In this document: positions 7,125 to 15,168 of the stretch, piece after piece | Numbering within the stretch: the stretch's first letter is position 1 | How the letters are laid out: each line of letters opens with the position of its first letter | DNA from: Bacteriovoracales bacterium | Lineage (GTDB): Bacteria > Bdellovibrionota > Bacteriovoracia > Bacteriovoracales > Bacteriovoracaceae | Reading direction: 5' to 3' | DNA: 17,200 nucleotides | Assembly: GCA_007117175.1 (NCBI GenBank) | Contig: SKGZ01000066.1 | Location: forward strand, 1 to 17,200 | Notes under the pieces: generated by a model | Databases searched by the model: none | What the model was told of the DNA's origin: nothing | The model's input: only the letters and a program-made list of their open reading frames with translations | Made by a program: the position numbers and the translations under genes

Positions 7125-7995
7125 AGTGAGTTGAGTTGGCAATCTTGACCAAATACTTGCCATAATTATTCTTAAGCATAGGTTCTGCTAGTTTGAGTAA
7201 TTGCTGTTGATCGATTAATTTCTTGCGATAAGCAATTTCTTCAGGACAGGCAATTTTAAGACCCTGTCTTTTTTCCACTGTTTGAATAAAGTTAGAGGCA
7301 TCCAACAAGCTTTGATGAGTGCCGGTGTCGAGCCAGGCATAGCCTCGCCCCATCACTTGAACTTTTAACTGTTGCTTTTGGAGATAAAGGCGATTGAGGT
7401 CAGTGATCTCTAATTCTCCCCGAGCTGACGGCTTGAGGCTTTTGGCCATGTTCACCACTTGTTGATCGTAGAAGTACAATCCCGTGGCAGCGTAATTGGA
7501 CTTAGGCTGACTGGGTTTTTCTTCAATATCCAGTGCTTTAAAATTTTCATCAAAGCTCACCACCCCATAGCGCTGAGGATCATCCACGTGATAGGCAAAA
7601 ATACTGGCTCCCATTGTTAGTTTGGCGTTTACTTCTAGCAATTGATTCATGCCTGTTCCGTAGAAAATATTATCACCTAAGATTAAGCAAGAGGGTGAGT
7701 TTTGCAAAAAGTCTTCTGCGATTAAGAAAGCTTGGGCAATGCCTTCAGGTTTTGCTTGCTCGGCATAGCTTAATTGCAAGCCCCATTGGGATCCATCTGA
7801 GAGTAATTTTTCAAAATGAGGTAGGTCGTGGGGAGTGGAGATGATTAAGATCTCTTTGATTCCTGCGCTCATTAAGGTGCACAAGGGATAGTAGATCATG
7901 GGTTTGTCATAAATGGGCATGAGCTGCTTGGATAATGCAGCGGTAGCCGGATAAAGCCTTGTTCCAGAGCCTCCAGCTAAAATAATACCTTTCAT
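7114..7995 (-). CDS. rmlA: Glucose-1-phosphate thymidylyltransferase RmlA
   Basis: First enzyme of dTDP-L-rhamnose synthesis, making dTDP-glucose from dTTP and glucose-1-phosphate; usually feedback-inhibited by dTDP-rhamnose. The 293-residue protein shows the nucleotidyltransferase signature [11 protein letters not shown] (6-16), [17 protein letters not shown] (22-38), KPEGIAQAF (82-90), [10 protein letters not shown] with the metal-binding Asp108, and EEKP. Of two nearby ATGs (8001 and 7995) I choose 7995, because AAGGA lies 7 nt before it but only 1 nt before the first. A 64-nt gap separates it from the upstream GT9 gene. The gap contains a TATCAT box but no good -35, so it may be read from upstream. 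Confidence 0.95.
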   Translation of the reverse strand: MKGIILAGGSGTRLYPATAALSKQLMPIYDKPMIYYPLCTLMSAGIKEILIISTPHDLPHFEKLLSDGSQWGLQLSYAEQAKPEGIAQAFLIAEDFLQNSPSCLILGDNIFYGTGMNQLLEVNAKLTMGASIFAYHVDDPQRYGVVSFDENFKALDIEEKPSQPKSNYAATGLYFYDQQVVNMAKSLKPSARGELEITDLNRLYLQKQQLKVQVMGRGYAWLDTGTHQSLLDASNFIQTVEKRQGLKIACPEEIAYRKKLIDQQQLLKLAEPMLKNNYGKYLVKIANSTHYEN

Positions 7996-8002
7996 CGCCA
8001 TA

Positions 8003-8007
8003 TCCTT
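8003..8007 (-). promoter_or_regulatory. Ribosome binding site that decides the rmlA start
   Basis: AAGGA on the minus strand lies 7 nt before the ATG at 7995 and only 1 nt before the in-frame ATG at 8001, so the downstream ATG should be used. Confidence 0.7.
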
Positions 8008-8059
8008 GTTTGAAAGGCTTTATGATAGCTAATTCTAGCTCTTAAGACTAGTCCGGAAC

Positions 8060-8998
8060 TTAAATTGTGCAGTCAATCCAGCGCAAAACAGAATCGACGC
8101 TAATCTGGCTGAGCGCGCTGCCAGCTGGAGCACATAGCACCTCTGCTTGCGGGCCCAGGGGGGCCCAGCGTTGAGGGCCAATAATAGGCTGGTCCACAAA
8201 GAGTCCTAGAGTGGGTTTGCCCAAGGCAGCACTGATGTGTAGCGGGCCGGTGCTGGCCGCGATCAGTCCGTGGGCGCCATTAATCAGTGAAATGAGTTGA
8301 GTCAAGGTGAGCTTGCCGGTGGTGTCGATCACTTTGTGCTGATGGGGGATGAGTATTTTTTCTTGCAGTCTCTGCCCTTCCTGTTGGGTGCCAGTGATGA
8401 GGATTTGATATTTTTTTGCATCCAATTTTTCAATTAGAGTAGAGAAGTTTTCTTGTCCCCATTCGGGGGCGCTGAGATTAGACAGTGGGTGCAGGATGAG
8501 ATTAATTTTGTGCGGATGAAGAAATTGTTGTACATGGGGATCAGCAGGCAAGTCATCAGCGTTGAGAGTAGGGAGTGTTTTGAGTTCTGCTAGGCTGGGG
8601 ATGGCAAATTTTTCTAGCAGTGGTTTTAACAGGTAAAAATTTAATTGGGCCTCATGCAGTGATGATTTTTTGCGCGAGAAGAAGACTAATCGATTACAGC
8701 TCAGCCAATGGCGCCAGCGGCGGGCGCTACCAATACGCAGCGGGATTTGGCGGGCCAGCTTTTGAATTTTACGATTGGGAAAGACGTGTAAGATGAGATC
8801 GGCTTTTAAATCAGAGCTGAGTTGATCGCAATTGATAAATTCATCGATGGCAGGGCACAGTTCAATAAGTGGGCGAGTGTAGGTTTTGCCAATAAAGCCT
8901 AGCTGGCACTGGGGGTAGAGTTTTTTAAGCCGCAGCGCTAGCGGGAGAGTGAGGATCACATCTCCCAGATTGTCAGTGCGACTGATGATGATTTTCAT
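8060..8998 (-). CDS. Family 9 glycosyltransferase (ADP-heptose:LPS heptosyltransferase-like)
   Basis: A 312-residue GT-B protein of family GT9, whose known members add heptose to the LPS core at the cytoplasmic side of the inner membrane. Signatures: N-terminal ISRTDNLGDVILTLP (5-19) with the conserved G-D (12-13), GFIGKTY, the second-domain start INLILHPLSN (165-174), and the nucleotide-sugar motif STGPLHISAALGKPTLGLF (249-267). True heptosyltransferases and other GT9 enzymes cannot be told apart here. The ATG lies 3 nt after the stop of the helicase gene and has no Shine-Dalgarno sequence of its own, so translation probably depends on the upstream gene. This ties the LPS enzyme to the helicase transcript. 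Confidence 0.9.
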   Translation of the reverse strand: MKIIISRTDNLGDVILTLPLALRLKKLYPQCQLGFIGKTYTRPLIELCPAIDEFINCDQLSSDLKADLILHVFPNRKIQKLARQIPLRIGSARRWRHWLSCNRLVFFSRKKSSLHEAQLNFYLLKPLLEKFAIPSLAELKTLPTLNADDLPADPHVQQFLHPHKINLILHPLSNLSAPEWGQENFSTLIEKLDAKKYQILITGTQQEGQRLQEKILIPHQHKVIDTTGKLTLTQLISLINGAHGLIAASTGPLHISAALGKPTLGLFVDQPIIGPQRWAPLGPQAEVLCAPAGSALSQISVDSVLRWIDCTI

Positions 8999-9001
8999 TA
9001 G

Positions 9002-12000
9002 CTATAGGGTATCGGCCAGCGGAGCAGTCTTCAAGACTTCAGTGATGGACTGTTTTAATTGCTTGGCCTTGGGATCACCTTTTTTGGCCAGTCGGTCAAT
9101 AATTCGCAGCACTCCACCCACTTCGGGATCGCTGGCAATGTCATTAAAGCTAAGTTTGATTTTACGGTATTGGGTCAGTCCAATTTCATCAATAAGCTCT
9201 ACCATTTGCCTTCTGATTTCGATGATCAGACTTTGAGCAGCGTCATCTAAGATGCGGCTAGAGCTTAGCATCTTAAGACTTTCCGGGCTTAACTCTTCAA
9301 CTCGCAGTGTTCCCGATTCGAGAGCAGCGCGAAAGCGTTGGAAGAGAAAGTGTGAGTTTTTATCTTCAACTCGAATGGGAAGATTTTCACTGAGGCGTTC
9401 AAAGTAATAGCTGGGCATTTGCTTGTGCTTTTTAATATAAGCATTAAAGGCTGCTTCAATACCCACTTCGTCTCTTTTGATAAATAAAGAGTCTAGCATA
9501 GCCTTAGCTCGGTGACTCAGTCGTGAGTAAAGACCGGTGGGGGAGACACTCAGTGCTTCGGTAAAAATTTCATTGAGGTGATGATCTTTGGAAGTTAGCA
9601 ATTTGTAGGTTTCATCTCCGTAATTGCGAACGGTGGCGTTGATCACCTCTGCCAGTTGATAAACTCCGCTGGGTTGATAATCATAGCGTTCGACCACTCC
9701 ACGAGTATTGGCTCCTAGCCAGTTCTTGCTAGTGCGAAACTCTTCGACTCGCTTCATTTCTGCTGGATCTTTTAAAATGGCTTTGGCGTAATCACTCATG
9801 CCTTTAGAGCTACCAGCTCTTTTGGCCTTTAAAAGTTGGTCGGTGAAATTCCAAGTTTTCTCTAAATTGCCTTGATAGAATTTATAAGACATGACTCGAG
9901 CAAAGAAGGCGTGCACCACTTGCGCCAGCTCTGCATTGCCACTGAGGCGAAATTCTTGATTGAGCGCTTGGTGAAAGTCATTGACAATATCTGGACTGAG
10001 TCGGTTAGGATTTTGATCGGCAAAGCGTCTGGCCAGCTCTGGGTTCTTACGATAGAAAAGCTCCATGGCCACATTCAATTGCTGGGAGAGATTAGACAAA
10101 GGAAGTGATGAGTCTAATCGCCGTGAATTACTAAAGCCGCGCCCTTGTGCTAAGCGAGTGGGGAGGCGACCAGCATTGCGCATCACTAAGTCTTGAATGG
10201 CCTGATAGGCCCTGCGATTGTCTTCTTCTGCTAGAAAAAAGACCTTGGGCACAGGTTTTCCTGGAGCAATTCGAAAGACCCGACCTGGTGCTTGAATGTT
10301 TTCTGGGAAGCCAATATAGCGTTTGGCCACCACCATCCAGCCGGCGTAGGGAAAATCTAATCCTTCTCTCATGGGGCCCACTAGCGCGTAGATAGGTTCA
10401 CCGCGGAAGGGTTCACCTTTTCGGTAAGCCTCAAAAGCTTCGATTCTTCGGTTAGCAGACAGTCTGGAAATATCTAAAAAGTTCTTGCCTGTTTTTTTAC
10501 TTAAGTAAGGAGCTAGCACCTTGGCATCCCGGGGAAAGCAGTGAATGATGCCAGGGCCATTGAGGGCAACTTGACTCTCAATTTCTTCAGTCCATAACTT
10601 ATAGAAGCGCTCGGGGTGAACATTCGAGTGGGTTCCCTTGCTGGCCCGTTTAAAAACATTATTGGGCATATAAACAGGATCGGGAGCGTTGATTTCTCCC
10701 TTGCGTGCTGCTGCAGCAATTTGATCTTGCATGGTGACCCAGATTAGGTTCTCTGGGGTGGTGGTCTTTTGACGAAAGCCTTCTGTGACTCCTCTGACAA
10801 AGAATTTAGGAGTGTCTTTGGAGGCGTAGTAAACGTGCTGAAAAATTGTTTCAGTTAAAATAGTGCGATTCATGGGAGTAGCAGTGGTGCCTAAAAAGAG
10901 AAATTGCTCATTTTGCTTTTTCTGTCTTTGGGCCGCGGCAATCACTCTTTTAAAAGTGGGACTAGTGGCATTGTGGGCCTCATCAATACTTAAACCCATG
11001 GTGCGAGAAAAGAGTAAATCCATGGCCTCATCACCTTTGACTCTGGAGGCGATGGTTTGAACGCTGGTCACCAGTAAAACCGGTTGTTCAGATTGATCAA
11101 TAAAATGAATTAATTTCTTCAGATCACCAGGTTCAGTATTTCCTCCTCCCCATTGGATAATGCGAAAGCCATTAAGACTGCGAGTCAGGGCAATTTGTTC
11201 TGCCACATCTTCAGCTAATTGATTGATCAAATCCACAGTGTTGGCCATTAGCACGGTGGCCTTGCGTTTATTTAACGAGCTTTGCAAATTAGCCTTGGCG
11301 ATCACATCCATCTGCGCTTCAGCGTTGATGGCCAAGATTCTAGTTTTTCCCGACCCGGTGGGGGCGACGAATAAGAGGGATTCTAACAGACTTTGCAGTT
11401 GCGGGTCTTCATCAAAGGCCTGGCGAATGGCGCGAAACTCTGCCTGAGTGGGGCGATCACTGATGAGGGGAACGTTGTGAATGACCCGATTGGCACGAGC
11501 AGCAGCAGAGCTAGCGGCAAAGTAATTATTAATATAACTTCCACTGATGAGTTGATTGACTTCTCTTTCTAAGCGACCCATGGCACTGCGATTATTCATA
11601 CTTTCAGGCAAATTCAGCACTTGCAGCCGAGAGACAGTTTGATCGGGTAATGCGGCAGCACTGAGCCCAAGGTCCTCAATGCCCATGACTCGCACAAAGG
11701 GAGCATCAACTTCTTTATGCCAACGCACGATCATGGGTAACTCATCGCCTAAGTGACGGATCCATAGATGATAAGAGTCAATTTTGCGAATCTCCATAAA
11801 AGGTTCAGAGATTCCCGCGTTTTGCACTCGGCGATAATAAGGCCCGTTAATAAAATCAATCATCTTACCATCCAGTTCGGATAGATTAAGGCGAAGTGCT
11901 GTCGCTCCTTGACTTTGTCGAATGGCATAGGCCGATTCAACCTTGCTGGCCAACTCTTGATCGATATTTTTGAGTTGCTTGATCGCGGCTTCAATGACTT

Positions 12001-12199
12001 CTTGCGGGCGAGCGGGATCTTTGCCAATACCTTTCGCCTCTAGCGCCGCTTCCACTTGGGTCAGAGTGCGTCTTTCTTTGCTGGTGAGTTTTTCTAGCGC
12101 TGCTTTTTTTAACAAGTGAGGGGAGCAAATCTCAGGGGAGCTATAAGCGGTCAGTGATAAGAACAGGGTACTTAAGAGAATAAGATGAAAGCGTTTCAT
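9002..12199 (-). CDS. Predicted exported SF2 (DEAH-type) helicase
   Basis: A 1065-residue protein with a complete superfamily 2 helicase core behind a Sec signal peptide. Residues 1-21 have Lys2-Arg3, a hydrophobic run (LILLSTLFLSLTA) and an AYS-S cut site; no lipobox. About 26-250 is an unrecognised N-terminal region. Core: Walker A APTGSGKT (279-286), DEAH (406-409), motif III GTTATP (437-442), motif V-like REGLDFP (611-617), and motif VI QAPGRVFRI (636-644). All key residues are intact, so ATPase activity is expected. About 660-1065 is a long, mostly helical C-terminal region I cannot assign. AAAGGA lies 9-10 nt before the ATG, and the next in-frame Met is residue 113, so the signal peptide is not an obvious start-site artefact. 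It is followed at 3 nt by the GT9 gene. Localisation is inferred. Confidence 0.88.
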   Translation of the reverse strand: MKRFHLILLSTLFLSLTAYSSPEICSPHLLKKAALEKLTSKERRTLTQVEAALEAKGIGKDPARPQEVIEAAIKQLKNIDQELASKVESAYAIRQSQGATALRLNLSELDGKMIDFINGPYYRRVQNAGISEPFMEIRKIDSYHLWIRHLGDELPMIVRWHKEVDAPFVRVMGIEDLGLSAAALPDQTVSRLQVLNLPESMNNRSAMGRLEREVNQLISGSYINNYFAASSAAARANRVIHNVPLISDRPTQAEFRAIRQAFDEDPQLQSLLESLLFVAPTGSGKTRILAINAEAQMDVIAKANLQSSLNKRKATVLMANTVDLINQLAEDVAEQIALTRSLNGFRIIQWGGGNTEPGDLKKLIHFIDQSEQPVLLVTSVQTIASRVKGDEAMDLLFSRTMGLSIDEAHNATSPTFKRVIAAAQRQKKQNEQFLFLGTTATPMNRTILTETIFQHVYYASKDTPKFFVRGVTEGFRQKTTTPENLIWVTMQDQIAAAARKGEINAPDPVYMPNNVFKRASKGTHSNVHPERFYKLWTEEIESQVALNGPGIIHCFPRDAKVLAPYLSKKTGKNFLDISRLSANRRIEAFEAYRKGEPFRGEPIYALVGPMREGLDFPYAGWMVVAKRYIGFPENIQAPGRVFRIAPGKPVPKVFFLAEEDNRRAYQAIQDLVMRNAGRLPTRLAQGRGFSNSRRLDSSLPLSNLSQQLNVAMELFYRKNPELARRFADQNPNRLSPDIVNDFHQALNQEFRLSGNAELAQVVHAFFARVMSYKFYQGNLEKTWNFTDQLLKAKRAGSSKGMSDYAKAILKDPAEMKRVEEFRTSKNWLGANTRGVVERYDYQPSGVYQLAEVINATVRNYGDETYKLLTSKDHHLNEIFTEALSVSPTGLYSRLSHRAKAMLDSLFIKRDEVGIEAAFNAYIKKHKQMPSYYFERLSENLPIRVEDKNSHFLFQRFRAALESGTLRVEELSPESLKMLSSSRILDDAAQSLIIEIRRQMVELIDEIGLTQYRKIKLSFNDIASDPEVGGVLRIIDRLAKKGDPKAKQLKQSITEVLKTAPLADTL

Positions 12200-12252
12200 T
12201 GCATGCTATCCTTTTGAATAGGTTTTGTTCTAGTGCTTTATCGGTGAAATTA

Positions 12253-12275
12253 AAAAAAATCCTAATGATTTTTTT
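12253..12275. repeat. A/T-rich inverted repeat in the helicase-MFS divergent region
   Basis: Two perfect 9-nt arms, AAAAAAATC (12253-12261) and GATTTTTTT (12267-12275), flank a 5-nt loop. Only one pair per arm is G-C. It lies between divergent gene starts, so it is more likely an UP-element-like or bent-DNA segment, or a regulator site, than a terminator. The whole divergent region is 12200-12307; I see no confident helicase promoter in it. Confidence 0.4.
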
Positions 12276-12301
12276 GCTTTAGTAAAAAACTCAATTAGTA
12301 T
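12274..12301 (+). promoter_or_regulatory. Weak candidate leaderless promoter of the MFS gene
   Basis: TTGCTT (12274-12279), a 16-bp spacer and TAGTAT (12296-12301). The -10 ends 6 nt before the ATG at 12308, where there is no Shine-Dalgarno sequence. The match to consensus is modest. Confidence 0.3.
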
Positions 12302-12307
12302 AGCAGC

Positions 12308-13519
12308 ATGCAAATGTTCAGATTGCTCAGGCAGTATCCTTATTTAATCAGTTTTGGTGTGTTGAGTATTTTCTTAACTGGTTTTGGTCAGAGTTTCTTT
12401 CTCTCACTGTTTACTCCTTATTTATTGAAATTACTAGATTTATCCAATAGTACTTTTGGATTGATCTATGCCAGTGCCACCATGGCCAGTGGGTTGATGA
12501 TTCCCTGGGTGGGGAAAAAATTAAATTATCGCAATCCCCTACCTTTTATGTTTTTTACTTTGATTGGATTGAGTTTTTTTGCTTTTAGTTTTTCACTGAT
12601 CGATCATTGGGTTCATTTATGGCTGACAGTGATGGGGTTGCGTTTTTTTGGTCAGGGCATGTGCAGCCATATTAGCTCCACGGTGATTGCCACTCGCTTT
12701 AGCATCAATCGTGGAAGGGCCTTGAGTTTAGCCAGCCTCGGTTTTCCCGCTAATGAGGCGTTATTTCCCTTGATTTTTTTAAGTTTAGGATCGTTCTTAA
12801 CGGTGCCACAAATGTGGCAAGTTTTTGCAGTGAGCTTATTGCTTTTAACTGGCCTTGCTTATTATTTACTTTCCAGTGCGGGAGCTGAGCAAGAGCCTGA
12901 TGATGAGCATGGCAATCATCATTATAAAGAGTTTCACGGTTATAAGAGTTTAACTTTTTGGTACTATGCCACCCCTGCCATCTTGCCTCCTTTTCTTTTT
13001 ACCGCCCTGTTTATTTATCACGGTGTTCTATTGGAAAGTCGCGGTTTGAGCTTATCTTTAATGGCCAGCTCTTTTCTTTTCTTTGCTATTTCTCGCTTTT
13101 CCTCTTCATTGTTTGCCGGAGTGTTGGTGGATCACTGGGGGGCTAGAAAGCTCTTTCCATGGTATTTGCTGCCAGTGATTTTATCACTGACGGTGCTTTA
13201 TTGTTTTCATTCACCCTTGGCCTTTGTTTGTTATTTAGTTCTTGGCGCCATGACATTGGGAGCGGCCAGCACCATTATGAATTCAGTGTGGAGTGAGATC
13301 TATGGACCAGAGATGATGGCCACTGTGCGCTCACAAATGGCCTCCTTAACGGTGCTAAGTACTGCAGCAGGCCCCTTTGTCTTTGGTTATTTGATTGATG
13401 GTTTGGGTTCGGTGGAGCAGGCCTTATTTATTCTTATCGCTCTGATGATTTCTTTTTTTCTACTGGCAGTTTTTCTAAAACCACTAGGTGGCTCAAGTGA
13501 TAAGGCCCGACAGGGTTGA
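12308..13519 (+). CDS. Major facilitator superfamily transporter
   Basis: A 403-residue inner-membrane protein with about 12 hydrophobic segments in two sets of six, separated by a hydrophilic central loop (about 190-214): the MFS layout and usual length. The loop between segments 2 and 3 (GKKLNYRNPLPF, 69-80) and its counterpart in the second half (VDHWGARKLFPW) are the MFS motif-A positions. The central loop is unusual: four His and six Asp/Glu within about 17 residues (194-210), reminiscent of metal-binding loops. Substrate unknown. A second ATG lies two codons downstream; neither has a Shine-Dalgarno sequence. The last 86 nt, encoding the final membrane segment and tail, overlap the convergent methyltransferase gene. 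Confidence 0.88.
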   Translation: MQMFRLLRQYPYLISFGVLSIFLTGFGQSFFLSLFTPYLLKLLDLSNSTFGLIYASATMASGLMIPWVGKKLNYRNPLPFMFFTLIGLSFFAFSFSLIDHWVHLWLTVMGLRFFGQGMCSHISSTVIATRFSINRGRALSLASLGFPANEALFPLIFLSLGSFLTVPQMWQVFAVSLLLLTGLAYYLLSSAGAEQEPDDEHGNHHYKEFHGYKSLTFWYYATPAILPPFLFTALFIYHGVLLESRGLSLSLMASSFLFFAISRFSSSLFAGVLVDHWGARKLFPWYLLPVILSLTVLYCFHSPLAFVCYLVLGAMTLGAASTIMNSVWSEIYGPEMMATVRSQMASLTVLSTAAGPFVFGYLIDGLGSVEQALFILIALMISFFLLAVFLKPLGGSSDKARQG

Positions 13520-14099
13520 CTTTTTTCTTGAAAACTAATTGAGCACCTTCAGTTTTTTCAATCAATTGAGTTTTTAAATCCATGCGAAAGCCAAAAAGTC
13601 TTTGGGTCAAAGGACCTAAGAGGCGACTGGCTAGCTGATCTTGCGAGCGATTGCCTTCAAAATGAGAAATAATAATGATTTTTCCCCCAGGGCGAGTGAC
13701 GCGAATCATTTCCGAAATGAGTTTTTGCGGTTGAGGTACTACTGAGAGCAGTGAAGGGGCGTAACTGCACTCAAATTGATTGTCTGCAAATTCTAATTTT
13801 TGGGCGTCCATCACTTGTAATTGAATTTTAAGTTGGGGGAAATCGGCCACTTTTTGCTCTGCTTTTGAGAGCATGCCTTGGCTAAGATCCACTGCTGTGA
13901 TATTGGTTCCTGCAGCGTAGTGCTCAAAGGTTAAGCCGGTGCCCACGCCGACTTCTAAAACCTGTTTGGTTTTCTCATTGGTCAAATAACGCCCAGCTTG
14001 GGAGTGACCAGGTTTGAGCACAAAGAAAAGTTTGTCATAAAAAGAGGAGAGCAGATTGTAGATTTTTTCTTTATGTTGATTAGTGCTCAGTTTATTCAT
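13434..14099 (-). CDS. Class I SAM methyltransferase, phosphatidylethanolamine N-methyltransferase-like
   Basis: A 221-residue soluble methyltransferase. SAM motif I is VLEVGVGTG (47-55), motif II ends in AVDLS (69-73), and the post-core region has APSLLSVVPQP, RVTRPGGKIII and SHFEGN. The phrases YDKLFF near the N-terminus, LSVVPQP, and a C-terminal VNPVGPYHLSHLVVLEK resemble Rhodobacter-type PmtA enzymes, which methylate phosphatidylethanolamine, or the related UbiE group. Substrate is inferred. I start at the ATG 14099 rather than an in-frame GTG at 14108, because the predicted -10 box covers 14109-14114. There is no Shine-Dalgarno sequence. The last 28 codons overlap the 3' end of the MFS gene on the other strand. 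Confidence 0.87.
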   Translation of the reverse strand: MNKLSTNQHKEKIYNLLSSFYDKLFFVLKPGHSQAGRYLTNEKTKQVLEVGVGTGLTFEHYAAGTNITAVDLSQGMLSKAEQKVADFPQLKIQLQVMDAQKLEFADNQFECSYAPSLLSVVPQPQKLISEMIRVTRPGGKIIIISHFEGNRSQDQLASRLLGPLTQRLFGFRMDLKTQLIEKTEGAQLVFKKKVNPVGPYHLSHLVVLEKLPVEKKKSSER

Positions 14100-14108
14100 A
14101 CTGATCAC

Positions 14109-14137
14109 GTTATTGCCAATTGATGACCTTTTGTCAA
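14109..14137 (-). promoter_or_regulatory. Candidate near-leaderless promoter of the methyltransferase gene
   Basis: On the minus strand a perfect TTGACA (14132-14137), a 17-bp spacer and AATAAC (14109-14114) give 10 of 12 consensus matches. The -10 ends 9 nt before the ATG at 14099, leaving a leader of only a few nucleotides. The -35 overlaps the stop codon of astA. Confidence 0.5.
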
Positions 14138-15162
14138 ATGAGCGGTATGGCGCTAATCAGCGGTGGCAAAAAGTCTTGAATGAATGGAGTTTTCTCATCT
14201 TTGAGAATTTGTAAATGCTCCGGCCCCATTTGCGCTTGCACTTGCACTGCTGAGAAAGCATGTTCAGGGTGTTCGAGGGTAATGAGTACTAAGCTGGAAT
14301 TGACATCCAGTTGATCCACCAAATCCCAAGGGATCTCATTTTGCATTTGGGTGATGGGTAAAATATTTTTGAGAGCACAGCGATAATGTGGACCGCCATC
14401 AAATGGATCCACTTCAAATGTGTATTTAAAACCTACTGATTCTAACATTTTTTTCACTGCTACTGTTTCGGGTCCCACTTTGCCAATAGCGTCTCTGGCA
14501 GTTTTTGGTAAAAGAGTTTGATAAATATTCTCAGAGGGATAGAGGTCTAAGATAAATTCTTTATTGTCTCGGCTGATTTGATCTGCACTGTGATAATCCA
14601 TTTTGAGGAAGCGGCGACCAATGGCCTCCCAAAGTGGAGACTGGTTGTTTTCATCAAAGGGGGGCATGAGCTCACTATGCACTAATGGGCGAAACCTCTC
14701 TGGGTTGAGTCCCAGATAGAGAAAGCGCACAAAGGAGATCTGCTTTCCTAGTTTATGGGGATGGCCGCGATAATCAGGGTGCATGACTAAACTTCCAAGT
14801 TCAGTATAGCCATCTGTTTGTGTTCCCAGCTTTAGTGTGCCGTGGGTGCTGCCCATTTGCATGGAAGCGCAGTACTTCACTTCTTGTCCCACTGAGAGAT
14901 AAAAATGTGGTTCTTTTTCAGTGCCGTGCAGAGCGTGAATCAGTGAAATTCCCACTACTTTTTTTTGCTGCAGATCTTCTAGGGCAAAAACATAGTAGTT
15001 TTGATCCAATTTCTGGGAGGGGTTGCGAAAACTTTTTTCAGAGCGGTGAATCAGTTGGGCGATTTTATCTTTATCGGAGGGAAGATTAATAAAGGTGACG
15101 AACTGACTGAGTTGAAACAGTTGCTCTAGATCATCACTCTTCACACTACGCAGGATAAACAT
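14134..15162 (-). CDS. astA: Arginine N-succinyltransferase AstA
   Basis: This enzyme transfers succinate from succinyl-CoA to the alpha-amino group of arginine (or ornithine), the first step of the arginine succinyltransferase (AST) catabolic pathway. It is cytoplasmic, with a GNAT-like fold. The 342-residue length is normal. Family signatures: N-terminal FILRSVKSDDLEQL (2-15), TDGYTELGSLVMHPDYRG (116-133), PPFDENNQSPLWEAIGRRF (167-185), ETVAVKKMLESVGF (232-245) and VDPFDGGPHY (251-260). No other AST genes (astB, C, D, E) are in the window. The gene follows an unknown glutamine-rich gene by 6 nt, with a weak Shine-Dalgarno sequence, so the two are probably one operon. Confidence 0.92.
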   Translation of the reverse strand: MFILRSVKSDDLEQLFQLSQFVTFINLPSDKDKIAQLIHRSEKSFRNPSQKLDQNYYVFALEDLQQKKVVGISLIHALHGTEKEPHFYLSVGQEVKYCASMQMGSTHGTLKLGTQTDGYTELGSLVMHPDYRGHPHKLGKQISFVRFLYLGLNPERFRPLVHSELMPPFDENNQSPLWEAIGRRFLKMDYHSADQISRDNKEFILDLYPSENIYQTLLPKTARDAIGKVGPETVAVKKMLESVGFKYTFEVDPFDGGPHYRCALKNILPITQMQNEIPWDLVDQLDVNSSLVLITLEHPEHAFSAVQVQAQMGPEHLQILKDEKTPFIQDFLPPLISAIPLI

Positions 15163-15168
15163 GGTTCA

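Noticed and set aside
8027..8040. Inverted repeat AGCTA-N4-TAGCT upstream of rmlA as terminator or operator
   Set aside because: Arms are only 5 bp with no T-run after them, and the spacing shows no relation to a good promoter.
12253..12275. A/T-rich hairpin as a rho-independent terminator
   Set aside because: It sits between divergent gene starts, where no transcript should end, and has almost no G-C pairs.
9002..14099. Helicase plus methyltransferase as a restriction or anti-phage defence system
   Set aside because: The methyltransferase is of the phospholipid/small-molecule type, is separated by a transporter on the other strand, and no nuclease or specificity gene is present. The helicase signal peptide also argues against it.
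14100..14108. Upstream GTG start for the methyltransferase
   Set aside because: It abuts the predicted -10 box (14109-14114), so it would not be transcribed from that promoter; the ATG at 14099 fits better.
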